Source of the DNA: Thelonectria olida | Taxonomy: Eukaryota > Ascomycota > Sordariomycetes > Hypocreales > Nectriaceae | NCBI GenBank assembly: GCA_020736575.1 | Contig: JAGPYM010000012.1 | Coordinates: forward strand, 1,087,535 to 1,151,534 | Length of the DNA: 64,000 bases | Direction of reading: 5' to 3' | In this document: positions 11,189 through 23,696 of the stretch, in pieces | Layout of the letters: each line of letters begins with the position of its first letter | How positions within the stretch are numbered: the first letter of the stretch is position 1 | Notes under the pieces: model-generated | Seen by the model: the letters and a program-made list of their open reading frames with translations, nothing else | The model's database searches: none | What the model was told of the DNA's origin: nothing | Made by a program: the position numbers and the translations under genes

Positions 11189-13000
11189 CCTAACGTTGCG
11201 CGAAGGCTTCAGGATGCGAATTTGGCGATGAAGTTCGCTCAGAATGTTGTGTATTGTCACTACGACGGGAGGCATGTGCAGTGGAAATTAAGTGGCGGGT
11301 CGACGATACGATTTGACTTTGCTGTAGGGTAGTCCGTTACCTAGATTCCAGGCATGGGCTTATTGTCATGTCGTCTGAAGTCTCACATTCTACAGCCTAA
11401 TTACTGATTACGTGTGATTCGCTGGAGCAACGCAATCAATCTCGACTCGATAGTCGTCACTCCTTAGAGGTGTTGGTTGGTCTCTTCAAGGGTGTTCGGA
11501 GTATTGGCGCTGGTTCGTCACAACGGCCAAGTGCCCACCAGAGGATGGAACCCAACCACCAAATGACCAGCTCATCACATCACACGTCGCCCCAGCAGTG
11601 TACGTAACATAGCAATTACCCAGGGTCCCTCGATCCCCCACCCTCCGACTTGGCCATAGCACCGAGATGATCGACGTCGTCCATCGTCCCGTCTTCCTGT
11701 TCCGTTTCAAGACTCCCTGTTGTCTCGGCCCGTGGGCCGAGCATCATCCGCAGTCCAGCCCTCATGGCATGTCAACCCTGTGATGCGGGAACCACTTCTG
11801 CCATGGTGAGGACGAAGGAGTCTCATCTAGATGGCTTGTCCCCTTTGCATAGCCTTGCTTGCAGAATCTCCCCACCACATACAGCTTCCCCTCTTGACCG
11901 CCGCCGCTGCACCCTCTTCACATGCCGGACACAACCATGTTCACTTGCAGTAATAGCCAACGTCTTTTATAATACTCGTAGGTTGCCTCCTAGTTAACCA
12001 ACGGAGAATAGCTGGGTTCTTCACGTACCAAGAAGGTGCAGATCAGGCCTACATATCACATTGTGGCTTGCTCTTTGGCCCTAATGCACTCACTTAACAG
12101 CTGCGGCCTAAACAATGGCTTACATGAACGACTACTAAACCCCAAGAGCCCAGACGAATGAGGGCTTATCCTACTCGGGCATCTCCTCAGCGCCTCCGGG
12201 TCCTTGGTCGGCATGGTTGGCTGTGACTTGTAGCGCCCGGACCAAGAATCTCATGCCACCATCACGCCTCTTCGCATGCCTCCTTGTCCCGTGTGTTTAA
12301 GCGAGAGCCCCTAACGGCCCTACACTTACAACCAGAAGGTGTCACCACCTTTCGGTGATTTATCTCATGAGTCGTTCATGCATCGCAACCGGTACGCTGG
12401 TTGGCGCAGCCTGGGAATTAAAGGGGCCCATGGCCATGGTGTCTAGAGTTTCAACTCGTGAATCCTCATAGTGCCCTCATTCACTCCTCGAATGAGGCAA
12501 CTTGTTTCATTCTCCTCGGCCAGCTACCAAGCAGATCAGATAGCAGACCCATCATGCAACGTCACAGCGTAGATGTCGACGATTGTCGAGTCAAGGCTTA
12601 ACCTTACCTTCGTCCCTTCGTCCCTTCGTCCCACAAAGGGCCATGAATCATGGATCGAAGGATCTCAATGGGTGGAAACATGACACAGCTGCCGTTGAGG
12701 GATGGGACGACCAACTTGACCCTGAGAAGCCCTACCGAGGCCAGTCGTAAGTTGGGGGCAAAGGCGAGAAGCCGTTTCAATGCCGTAGATGCTTTCTCAT
12801 GGCTCTTGGTATAAGTATGGCCTTCCCACGGCTCTGTATGAGGACTTGAGAAGTCATCGACACGCAGTGCGCTCGCTCTTTCAACCATTCCTTTCCTTAG
12901 ACTAGCCTGGTGCTAGCACTTCACATTCTCTTCACTCTCTCTTCATTCACTCCTTCAACTATCCATTCATTCACTTCATTGTCCATCTTGCCAATCTTAC
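11189..13000. other. Long intergenic region before the chitinase
   Basis: About 1.8 kb with no supported gene. It contains the BET4 upstream region at its left end and the chitinase promoter at its right end, including three TTCGTCCC repeats at 12609-12632 and a TATA-like TATAAGT at 12810. Open frames are short and domain-free. Confidence 0.55.
12609..12632. repeat. Three tandem TTCGTCCC units
   Basis: Three perfect 8-bp copies lie about 370 bp upstream of the chitinase start codon. They could be a clustered protein-binding site or simple slippage. No factor is assigned. Confidence 0.8.
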
Positions 13001-14437
<1,437 letters not shown>

Positions 14438-15160
14438 GGAGGCAGTTGATCCTGAGTCCCGGGGGCGGGGGGCGACCGAAGCGCCCTTTCGAGGGTTTTG
14501 TATATAACAACTTAGCTGGATGCTGTTTCTGTAAATATTCAATTCGATCTGAACTTAACTTGTTCTCGGTGTTGTCTCTACTTGTATCTCGCCGCGGCTT
14601 CGTAACCGACCGATTCTCCACGAGTTCGCGTGGGTTTTTATTAATGACAGGCAGGTAGAAACCTGGCTTCATGACTTCACCTTCCATGCGCCTTGCTGTC
14701 CTCATAACTGGTCTGATCTATACCAGATCGATCCTTCCTCAACACGAAATGAAACACGTGCGCCTTCTTCATGACACCAGTAAGGCTCTGCTTATTCAGT
14801 CGACGAATCTATTATCGAATCACCCAGCGTGTCTCCTTCCTCTCCACATCACCTTTCCCTCGTCCTAAAATTCTGACTCCCTAAGGCACCGTCGACAAAT
14901 ATTCATACAACTCATCTACTACATCTCTATATTTGGCTTTGACGTTTGGTTCCCGCCATCTATCGATCATCAGGTCCTCGCCTTAAGGGAGTCTATCAAT
15001 TTTCTTTGCCGTTCGTTCTCCCAAACCCTCCATGATACCTCAGGCCGACCTCGCCAGCAAGCCCTTGACGACCAGCCTCGCATCAGCCGTTCTATCTCTC
15101 TAAGTACTGTCATACTTCCGAGACCAAACTTCCCATCACAACCCCCCTCCCCCCCCAACC
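14438..15160. other. Intergenic: chitinase 3' UTR and AMA1 promoter
   Basis: 723 bp between two genes in the same direction. The last 100 bp are pyrimidine-rich, ending in a run of C just before the AMA1 ATG. No gene seen. Confidence 0.5.
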
Positions 15161-17701
15161 ATGCGGCTAGCAGCACGCTTTCGGAAGACTGCACAGAGAG
15201 ACCATATCTCAAGTCCCGACTCGACCAGCCCTGCGGATTCCGGCTATGGCCCGGTTACGAACTCACCCGATCCATTCTCAGCCCCGAAGCGCCGACGAGG
15301 CACCTTGTTTGATGGTTCAGGATCCTGCGATGGCTTAGAAACATTGTCCGAGGAAACAAAATATGAGAAGCCACGCTCTAAGATACGAGAACCTAACGGA
15401 TCTGCCACAGCTAGAGGCGGACTTCTTGTGGAATAGGAGACAAGTACTGCACTTGGTTCTCCTCGCAGATCCTCACCCAGCAGGCCGGCACTCGCCCCTA
15501 AACGAATTGACTTCAACAGACGATTGCTAGATCGATACATTCCAAGGCGAGACCCCCAGTCACCGCCAGCTGAGAGATACCGAACCACAAAACCACCGCA
15601 AGAGCTTTCGCCGCTGGAGAAGATTGCCAGAAACACCAAAGCATCCATGGACCCATTCTCTTCTCGGAACACGTCGACTTCTGACTGGAGTTCGTTATCC
15701 CAAGCGGATGACAGAGCTATCAACCGAGGTCTGTCTCTTCGCCATTTTCTCGGTGCCCAAGCTCACATATCATGCAGTTGGTGCCGTCTTAGGACCTTTG
15801 TCAACGAATCACGGGAGCCTAAGACAAGTGAGCCAAGGCGCAGTCTGGGCTGTAGGAGGGTTGACCTCAAGTACGACAACCGATACGACCGCTGACACGA
15901 CCACCCACGAAGCTCTCACACGCTTGGTTCGACGTCGTGTTAACACGCGTGCCTTTTCGGCTTCATTCCACAAGCCTAAGTTGAACGCGCGAGATGATTT
16001 GATCAAGCATGAAGGTCGGATTGCCATGGCCCTGGACATTGATCGAGTTCGCAAGGTATTCGACTTCGATCACAGCAACCAGATTCCACAATGCATCCGA
16101 GGCAGCAGAGACGACAGATCTACAGACAGGACCAGGACAATGTGGGACGGGTGCGGGTGGATGAATGGAGAAGAAGCCTTTAGTAAGTAGAGAAAGTATT
16201 ACATCAACACCGGTAAGGGGCTGACAATATCAAGGTACTCTAGACCAAACAACCCTGAATTCGCCGTTCAGGTAAAGTGCCCCCCTTTTGACAACATGAA
16301 AACAAGTTCGTTTGTTAACGATGTAGGGTCCTCAATGCACCACACCTAAAGGATGATTTCTATTGCTCCCCTTTGGCATACACGATTACGTCTCAGACGC
16401 TTGCTGTATGCCTCGGAAATTTTCTGTATGCCTGGTCCGAAGAGGTCGGCGTTCAGATGATGCATGGTGCTCATTCAGCAGCCTGGCTCACTTCTATTGC
16501 GTTTTCATCGACCCAAGGTGCCAAAGCTATCCTCGCTATTGGTCAATCTGACGGCTGTCTGGTCCTCAGGTCCGTATATGATGGACTACCTCGCTTTGAA
16601 GTTCAAAATCGTTTCCCAATTGCCTGTGTAAGCTGGCGACCGAGGTGTACGCTTCGCCCGTCGAAGAACCCATTCAACCCGGGGGTTCTTGTGCAGACCG
16701 AGGATTTGATCGTCGGCGATGAGGTGGGAATACTGTACTATTACGCGGTAGAGTGGCCGATGGCTTGGGAAGTCTCAAGAGATACCTGGCCCGGATCTAT
16801 ATCACTCCTGACCAAGATCTCGGTTCATAGCCAGCAGATATGCGGCCTCGCCTGGGCGCCTGATGGAGCACTCTTCGCTTCTGGTGGCAATGATAACCTT
16901 TGCCATCTCTTCGAAGTCGATTACATCTTTGATCAGGACCAGGCTGGTCCACGTCGTAACGAGATCCCCTCTCGAAACACGCGAATAAGGACAACGCCTC
17001 TTAGTCTTGATCCAGACTTTGAAGTAGCAGACGAAGCTCGGGTTTCTAGCCATGACCCCATGTCATCTTTCCTCACCCCAGCCACAACGTCCAATAACCC
17101 AGAGGTTGAAACATATCGAACCTCGCTTGACACGCTCCGCCATCTTGGGGCTGGGGTAGTGCGACATCGCTGGGTCCACGGTGCCGCTGTCAAAGCCATT
17201 GCATTTTGTCCATGGAGACATGGCCTGCTTGCAACGGGGGGCGGATCCAACGACAAGTGCATCCATTTCTTTCATACTTCTTCGGGTGCGGCTCTCGCTA
17301 CCATACATGTTTCGGCTCAGGTCACATCGCTCATCTGGTCAACTACCCGACGAGAAATCCTCGCAACATTTGGCTATCCGCATCCGGAGCATCCATACCG
17401 CATCGCCGTATTCAGCTGGCCCGATTGCAAACAGGTAGCAGCGATCCCCTGGCAAGGTGAACCAAGGGCGCTCTATGCCATCTCGTATGCTGAGGGACCC
17501 CTGTACCCTCAACCTCGGAGGAAGGGCCGGGCGGCGCAGGAAGGTTGCATTGTCGTCGCATCCAGTGATAGAAGCGTCAAGTTCTACGAGGTTTGGGGGA
17601 ACAAAAAAGGGGGAAGCGCGAGTAGACAAGAGGTATTGAGGGCTAGTGAGAGTTTTGACGGCCCGAACGGGATGAACAAGGAGGCAGATGTCATTCGTTG
17701 A
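15161..17701 (+). CDS. ama1: Meiosis-specific APC/C activator, AMA1-like (Fizzy family), with in-frame UAG
   Basis: Four exons, 15161-15728, 15778-16182, 16235-16271 and 16327-17701, make 795 codons including stop, with one internal TAG at codon 92 (15434-15436). Frame is the same on both sides, so it is not an indel. Downstream is a C-box, DRYIPRR (about 125-131), which docks on the APC/C. The spliced SPFRVLNAPHLKDDFYC leads into a WD40 propeller (about 340-775), and the protein ends in Ile-Arg, the IR tail used by Cdc20, Cdh1 and Ama1. The long linker between C-box and propeller favours Ama1 over Cdc20 or Cdh1. Introns have CTGAC-like branches. If the codon is edited to UGG or read through, a 794-residue protein results; otherwise only a 91-residue peptide lacking every functional motif. 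A poor-donor 3n-length intron over the TAG cannot be excluded. Confidence 0.88.
15425..15444 (+). promoter_or_regulatory. Hairpin presenting the in-frame UAG in its loop
   Basis: CTTGT at 15425-15429 pairs perfectly with ACAAG at 15440-15444, leaving a 10-nt loop (15430-15439) that contains the stop codon of AMA1 codon 92. The middle A is at 15435, preceded by U and followed by G. Fungal A-to-I editing is known to favour U before the A and sites in hairpin loops. Editing here is inferred. Confidence 0.5.
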
Positions 17702-18074
17702 GAGCGACAGAGCTATTGATTAGAGACGGAATAGTTGTATGGATGGAAATGCGGAGGTTAGACTGCTATGTCCTATGACGGGCTGAGGGTTCCAAGAATG
17801 ACAGCCAAATTGCTTGGAGCCTGGTTGAGACCTGGATATACCATCTCCTTATTTCGTGAGACTGGTTCCAGCCCTTGCTCGGCGTGGTATGTACATGTAA
17901 TTATTTTGCACAGCATGACCTTTCCTCGACTCTAAACGTGGTGTTGCCCAAGATTGTTGGATTCTCAAAAGAAGCAGACGGAAAATAAACAAAACAGAGA
18001 CGCCACCCCGTTGAACACCGAAATACTCCCAAAATGCATTTATGCTTGCTGTCCCAGAGAAAAAGACCGTGTCA
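17702..18074. other. Convergent 3' flanks of AMA1 and SYN8
   Basis: 373 bp between convergent stop codons, holding both 3' UTRs. Nothing else seen. Confidence 0.6.
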
Positions 18075-18929
18075 CTATTTCAAGATGGCAATGAGCAGAA
18101 CTAAGATGATGATGAGGACGATAATGGTCGTCATCTGCTTGTTCTCGCCTGCTCCTTTGGCGACCTTGCCCAATGCTTTACTGGCTCGGTCCAAGCGGCT
18201 CTGATGGCGGTCGGTGTTTCCTTCGACCTCATCTAGCATGGCGACATGTTCGTCGAGCTCGTCGCCGATTTGCATGCTAAGGTCTCGTTGGCGGCTGATG
18301 GATTCGCCCAGGCGGTCAAGCTGCTCGTCCTGCTGGTCTAGGATTTGGGCGTGGTACTGGTGGATCTGCTGGTTGGTCATGGCATCGGCCTCGTCGCGGT
18401 AACCGGAGTCGACGGGATCGTCGCGGTAGCGACCGAAGAGCTCCTGCGAGGGAGACTGAGGTGTGTCGCTGAAGCGGACCGTCTTGGATTTGCGGCCCTC
18501 GGGAGGTGAGGTTGAGGCGGCATGGGCAAAGTCTTCGGAGAGGGCGTCCGAGTTGGGGTGGGTGAGGGTGGCGGTCGAGGAAGGGTTGGAGAAGCCGTGG
18601 AATTGGGCTGTCAGATCGTCGTACTGCTTCTGGAGGGTTTCTAGTGATTCGGCGAGACTGGATGCAGTGCTGGGCCTTCTTTGTTAGCGATCGCGAGGAA
18701 GGAGGGCAGCGATGGAGTGAAAGCGAGCTTACGTTGAGTCGCCATCTTCAACTAGGCGCGCCCGCTCTTCGGCGATGGTGGTGAGCCCATCGCGGAACTG
18801 GTCGAGGGATCGCGAGATGTGGCCATCCTGAGTGTCGTCCTCTAGGTTCAAGCTTTGGGCCCGCTTCCGTTCTAGAAGCGACAGTTTGATGTGGTCGGAG
18901 AGGAGGAAGAGCTGGCTTGAAGTGGACAT
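18075..18929 (-). CDS. syn8: Endosomal Qc-SNARE, Syn8/syntaxin-8 family
   Basis: Two exons on the minus strand, 18733-18929 and 18075-18669, give 263 residues. The intron (62 nt) starts GTAAGC, contains CTAAC and ends CCCAG. The N-terminal half is helical, the centre is Ser/Pro-rich, the SNARE helix runs about residues 175-235, and a C-terminal hydrophobic anchor of about 17 residues ends in LLIAILK with almost nothing after it, as in a tail-anchored protein. RQRDLSMQIGDELDEH matches the Qc signature of syntaxin 8. The residue aligned to the zero-layer Gln is His207. It acts in late-endosome and Golgi fusion with Pep12/Vti1-type partners. The start at 18929 was chosen over an in-frame Met at 19103 because MSTSSQLFLL is the usual family beginning. 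Confidence 0.9.
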
Positions 18930-20199
18930 GATGGGCGATGGCGGCGTCGCTGCTGGTTGGAATTGGGGGGTGGTGGATGATCGAATTCGAGGAAAGGCTG
19001 GTTTATGGATGCTCACTGAGACAATGGCGGATGTGGACTTTGGATTGTACCTTGTAGAAAGCGAAAGACGGGACACGGGGGCCTTCGACAGAGACCGCGA
19101 CACCGAGCAATAGGCAGCGCTTTTTCAAACAGATTATGAAAGGGTTATGATGCCCACTCCTCCGTACTTCGTACAAGGATGGCCAAAATACCAAGTGGAT
19201 GGACGTCGTCACTGTTACTCTTGTCCCTGAGCTTGATGCTCTGGGAGCTGCTAAAGTTGGGAAGGGGCCGGCTCGCCGACGCTTGACCGACATGGACGCT
19301 TCCACTGAGCCCAAGTCCATCATCATAGTTCATTGCGCGGCCTGGGGCAAAGATACTTGTCAAGTGCAGCAAATTCTTAGGACAGTCATGTATCGCTGCG
19401 GCACGGTCTTTCAGCACTGAATCGCTGGACAAGCCGAGTCTAGCCTCTCAAGATGGCTAACTCTAGACTTGGACCTGGGCTTGGACTTGGAGTGTAATTC
19501 GGCTTCAAGTTGCGAATCGAGGCTTCGGCTCTGATTCACAAGACTGGAAGTTGAAAGAAAGGGGGATGAAGAGTCCAAGTAAGCCATCCTAAATGTCTAC
19601 CTACCCAGTCATGGTCACTCATGTCAACTAAAGCGGAATATTGACACGAGTAAGTCGACTGCCAACGTCGTACTTCGCACGTAGTACGCACACCAAACGG
19701 TTCCTTTACCTACCTTAAGTAGCTAACCAGCGAAAACTCACGGATCATTTGCCTTCCGCGGGCCCCGAACTCGCTGGGCCACCACGGCAACCGACAAGGC
19801 CAAGGCGCTCTCCGAGACATTATTCCGCGCTTGAACTATCGCACGGAACCACTGGACGCGCTCCACTCGCATCGCGCCTACATAGCCCTCAAAGTACGAT
19901 TCGAGGCATTCACGAGCACCACACACGATGGACAAGTCGAAGAAATCAAGCAAGTAAATTCTCATGGTCGAATGAGACCGAAATAACAATGATAAGACCC
20001 AAGATATGTAGCTGATACATGGGCATAACGTTGATGACTCCTTGTCGACGGTGTTTGTCCCGTTCAGTTCCCAATCCCATGTACCGAAAGCCCTTGTCCC
20101 TCCCCAGAACCATTCCTCTGAGCATGGGCAAACACACAAACTCCAGAAAACAAACAAGTAAGAAATTTTGGTTGTGAGATCATTTCATCGGAAAGACAT
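18930..20199. other. Intergenic 1.27 kb upstream of SYN8; possible small coding fragment
   Basis: No complete gene can be built. On the plus strand a stop-to-stop frame at about 19700-19980 reads like protein (for example RAYIALKVRFEAF at about 19884-19922) but has no ATG, and a 139-codon frame overlaps it on the minus strand. Either may be chance, or one exon of an unrecognised small gene. Confidence 0.35.
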
Positions 20200-21054
20200 T
20201 TAGTCCATCCTCATCTCGGTGTCGGCCACTGCGCCTACAGCATGGTTGGCGGGCTTGGGCGACTCGGCTGCTGAAAGGGTTTCAGCGCCATCAAATTTGG
20301 GAGGCGAGCATTGTAGGTTGCGGAGGGTGCCTTCGACTGTCTGGCTGACGAGTTGACCTTGACGGAGATTCTCGGCGAAGAGGAAGAAACCCGAGCTTGA
20401 TTCAACTAGGTATGACTGAAGGCCTTTGCTTTCGAGAACAATTCGAGCGTTGGTGATGGGGAAGTGGTTCTCAATGAAACGAGCCCAGCCACGAGCGGCA
20501 GCTTGAATATCTGCATCACCACTGATTCTTCGCCAGCTGATACCAAGGTGCAGAGTGAAGTTATCAACGACAGGAGCTTGGACGGCTTCAGAAGGGGAGG
20601 ATTTGGTCTTGACATTGAGAGACGGGGTTGGTGAAGGTGCTGAAGATGAGATGCTTGAGGGGCGATCGCGGCGTTGTTGCTTGTGGTTGCGATGAAGGTC
20701 TTTCAACTCCCGTCGGGTTGCGGCCTCGGCGGACTTCTTCTCCTCAAGCCAGGTTCCGGATTGACTGCCAGCGTCGGAAACATAGGCCTTGGTAGACTTA
20801 ATAAGGGTCATGCCAGGACCGTACACCCATTCCGTTTCGGGCTCTTCATGTGGAATAGCAGAGACATCAGGCTCGAGGTTGGAGGATGCCTCGTCGCGGG
20901 AGCGTTTCTTTCCCGCATTGATCTGACCGAAGCCCCGAGTAGGAGCGAAATGACGATTTGCAAAGCTTGCCATGCCCAGAGGTGACTGGTGGGGAGGTTG
21001 CGGAGACATGAGGAGTACTGGGGAGGACGAGAACTGGGGGCTGAAGTAGGCCAT
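20200..21054 (-). CDS. Conserved fungal hypothetical protein with NLS-like motif
   Basis: Single exon, 284 residues from the ATG at 21054, where MAYFSPQFSSSP begins; the frame is open 22 codons further upstream but that part looks like leader. A basic GKKRSRDE near residue 50 resembles a nuclear localisation signal. The conserved-looking core EWVYGPGMTLI is near residue 75. A basic helical stretch lies near 105-130, then a Ser-rich linker. Residues about 165-240 (beginning FTLHLGISWRRI) look folded, with alternating hydrophobics. No membrane segment or enzyme motif is seen, and I do not recognise the family. Its leader or promoter lies in the purine-rich tract at 21471-21549, which is pyrimidine-rich on the coding strand. 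Confidence 0.7.
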   Translation of the reverse strand: MAYFSPQFSSSPVLLMSPQPPHQSPLGMASFANRHFAPTRGFGQINAGKKRSRDEASSNLEPDVSAIPHEEPETEWVYGPGMTLIKSTKAYVSDAGSQSGTWLEEKKSAEAATRRELKDLHRNHKQQRRDRPSSISSSAPSPTPSLNVKTKSSPSEAVQAPVVDNFTLHLGISWRRISGDADIQAAARGWARFIENHFPITNARIVLESKGLQSYLVESSSGFFLFAENLRQGQLVSQTVEGTLRNLQCSPPKFDGAETLSAAESPKPANHAVGAVADTEMRMD

Positions 21055-22456
21055 CTTGTGTAGTGGTAGGCAAAGCGAATGCAACTGGAACGATGAGAGG
21101 TTAGTAGTTAGTGCTGTCACAAACCATCAATTAGACTCCGGGAAACGTCGAGTTGTCGAGGCGCGTGTAATAGGCGTCTAAGTGAGAAGGCGAAGGTGGG
21201 AGATGGAGTCGTGGAAGGGTTGAAGACGACGTATGTTGATAATGAAGAGGAGAGGCTCAATTGACGTGAGAGTCGCGTGCCTGGAGCGAACGAGACGTGA
21301 CGAGAGGAGGGTGGAAACGGCGAGTAACGATTTGAAGGAGGTTTGATGGATGTGTGTTCGATGGGTAACAAGGACGGATGGTCTAGGTTTGGGTGGGAAG
21401 AGATGATCGAAGTAAGGCAGGATCAGTGGCAGGGTGCCCAGAATATATGGTGGAGGGCTGGGTGTGTGGGTGTGAAGGAAGAAAGGTTGAAATGTGAGAG
21501 GAAGGAAAAGGAAGGGAAAGAGAGGACGAGAGCGAGGGCGAGGAAGGGGCACGAGTGGCTCTTTGGCTTGAGCTGCAAGAGATCGGAGTGAGGCTGCATG
21601 GGCAACCTGGGGTAAATAGGATTGGCACTGTACGTTGGGGCCGCAGACGGCGAACGCCGCGTTCCTGTACCTGCGGCGAGATAGCTGAATCACAGAACAC
21701 TGGGCTATGCACTATCACAATTGGGGGCCTGGGCCATGGCGCACCATGCGGATACAGTACAAATTAGGTGTGCACTGTATGCACGGCATCAGCTTATCGG
21801 CCGCTGGTTCCAAACCTCCCGGCCCTAAAAACGGTCAAGCGCCAAACTAAGAGGTCCCCTTGTCCAACTCGGTACGTACCCCAAAGGTACATGCGGTACT
21901 TCATGGAATGGATGGAAGTTGTCCGCTTTGGGCGTGCGTAATTTGTTAAGGGTCCCTGACCTACCTCGCCCGTATTAGGAGTAGCGCGAGAGTATCCGCT
22001 GAGCCGCCGTCTGGTTGGATGGTCAACGTCCGACAGGCTGAGCTGCCCGCATCCAGGCTAACTACGGAGTCCACCATCCCAAGTCAGACACGACTCGACT
22101 GATTCTCATTGGAAGTGTCGTCGACGCAGCAAACTGCTCGTCCAGCCAAGGATTTTCCTCCCCAGTAACCCCGAGCCGAGGTTGGCGTCAGCGGAGGAAT
22201 TTTCAGCCAGGCATGATGTGGATTGAAAAGGTGGTAATTAACAAGCTGCACTAATCTGCTGCTCGGACATTCAAATGATTTCCCAACATGGCGAATTCGA
22301 GTCGCGGTTAAGAGGATATTGCTGGGTGAAAGTCCCAAATCATTCATGTTCACGCAAGTCTCATACGAAGGACGCCGTGACTCAGAGTTGGCTCTTTTAT
22401 TGACGAGTTAGCTAGTTACCTTATAAACCCAGTCGCTGCTGCGTTCCTTCATCTCC
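21055..22456. other. Intergenic 1.4 kb, promoter of the 20.2 kb gene
   Basis: Sits between two minus-strand genes: upstream region of the gene at 20200 and 3' flank of the gene at 22457. Includes the purine-rich tract. A 171-codon minus-strand frame at 21178-21693 is a by-product of the skewed composition (Pro/Ser/Leu-rich) and is not counted. Confidence 0.5.
21471..21549. repeat. Purine-rich tract (CT-rich on the coding strand)
   Basis: Nearly all A and G on the plus strand for about 80 bp. On the minus strand it is a CT-rich tract 420-500 bp before the start of the gene at 20200-21054. Such tracts are common near fungal transcription starts. Confidence 0.75.
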
Positions 22457-23696
22457 TCATGTCTCTTCCAAGAAAATACCTTCTGCAGTGTTCTCAGCTC
22501 CTCCATACAACCCCCGGAAGCCTGGTGCCCTGAGTCCTACGGGACTGATACCACGTCCCCTTGTGGTTGGCATTGCAGCCACAACCTGTTCGTGACGCCT
22601 TCCAGTGGGTGCCGCATAGGGACCGTCAATCCGACTCCGGTGGCGGGCGTCTGGGAGGTGCCCGGGCGTTTGTGGCTGTGCAGTCATCGTAAGCCCATCG
22701 TTGTACACAGCAAGTCTTCGTGGTGTCGTTGGGTTTGAGGGTTCTGCATTCTCTTCCATGGCGCGCACTTCTTTTGGAGGAGGTAAACTCGTTAGATGGA
22801 TGTGGTCAAGATTCGCTGGTAGCATCCCTCGAGCCTGGGACTGTTCACGAGGCGAAACTGGAACCTTTACCGTAGGCTTCATCGTGACCTGGTCTATCTT
22901 TCAGTCATTCTTCATCATTGTATGGTGTTGCTGCACGCGTTCGAGGGGCTGCCCTACCGCTGGACCATCTTGAGTCCCCTCTTCTTCATGAAGGGAGGGT
23001 ACATCATGGGATGCCCAACCCCGCCCACGCCTCGGCTGCCCCTCATGAGCCTGCTCTAGGTCACTTTGCTTGATTGCCATTAGGGGGAACCCCAATAGAC
23101 GCGGCAGTCATAGTGGACTCACAGGAGACGTACGTTGGGGGGAGTTCCTGCTGGGAGATGGTACATCGACGACCACTCGCGACACAAGGCGATTTTTGAC
23201 CCGGTTGCTTGAAGAGGGTTCGGATATCTCATTCCCAAGCGTAACGTCTACGTTCGCGTCACTGTAGTTTCCTGCCGACCTGTAGGCATTTCAATTTTCT
23301 CCCGGACGCGGGCATTCCTCACCCACCTGTACCTGTATTGAGTTGGTGACGATGAGAGACTCGCTGTTTGACGGAATGAAGATGCGGTAGATCCAGGCCT
23401 AAGGTCATCCCCTCACCAGTGTCCTGGGCGTTGATGGATGGACCTTTGTGTCTATGGGCGGAGGGCGGGAATTCCTATCTCTCCCTGCCATCACTTCCGC
23501 CTGGAGGACTGGCGTCGGGTCTTGGGTGGTGTAGAGGTCGGTTTGCCCGTTCATGGCTCTCGGGGGAGATGGCCCTTTCGCGTGAAATTAGAGCCTCGTT
23601 GCGAATCCTCAGGTATCGCCTGTATCTTGATCGGCGCTCGAAGTCTTTGAGCTCACTCGGGGTAAGGCCAATGGTTTTCGGGCGGAGACGGAGCAT
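22457..23696 (-). CDS. Five-exon hypothetical protein, unknown function
   Basis: Five exons on the minus strand fit one frame: 23495-23696, 23333-23411, 23134-23279, 22958-23055 and 22457-22888, giving 318 residues. Introns 2-4 have good ends (GTACAG/CTACAG, GTACGT/CCTAG with CTAAT, GTAGGG/CCAG with CTGA); the first (GTGATG/GTGAG) is the least certain. The start is very basic (MLRLRPK, then ERRSRYRRYLRIR), the middle Ser-rich. The C-terminal 144 residues hold the best conserved-looking block, TPRRLAVYNDGL followed by QPQTPGHLPDARHRSR, and end in GFRGLYGG plus an acidic tail. No enzyme, membrane or signal motif is seen. It may be a small disordered fungal protein. The start ATG is tentative: the frame is open upstream without another ATG. 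Confidence 0.6.

Noticed and set aside
19738..20157. 139-codon minus-strand frame
   Set aside because: Trp/Cys-rich, unlike neighbouring proteins, overlaps another frame, no recognisable motif.
21178..21693. 171-codon minus-strand frame rich in Pro, Ser and Leu
   Set aside because: Produced by the purine-rich tract; low complexity throughout.
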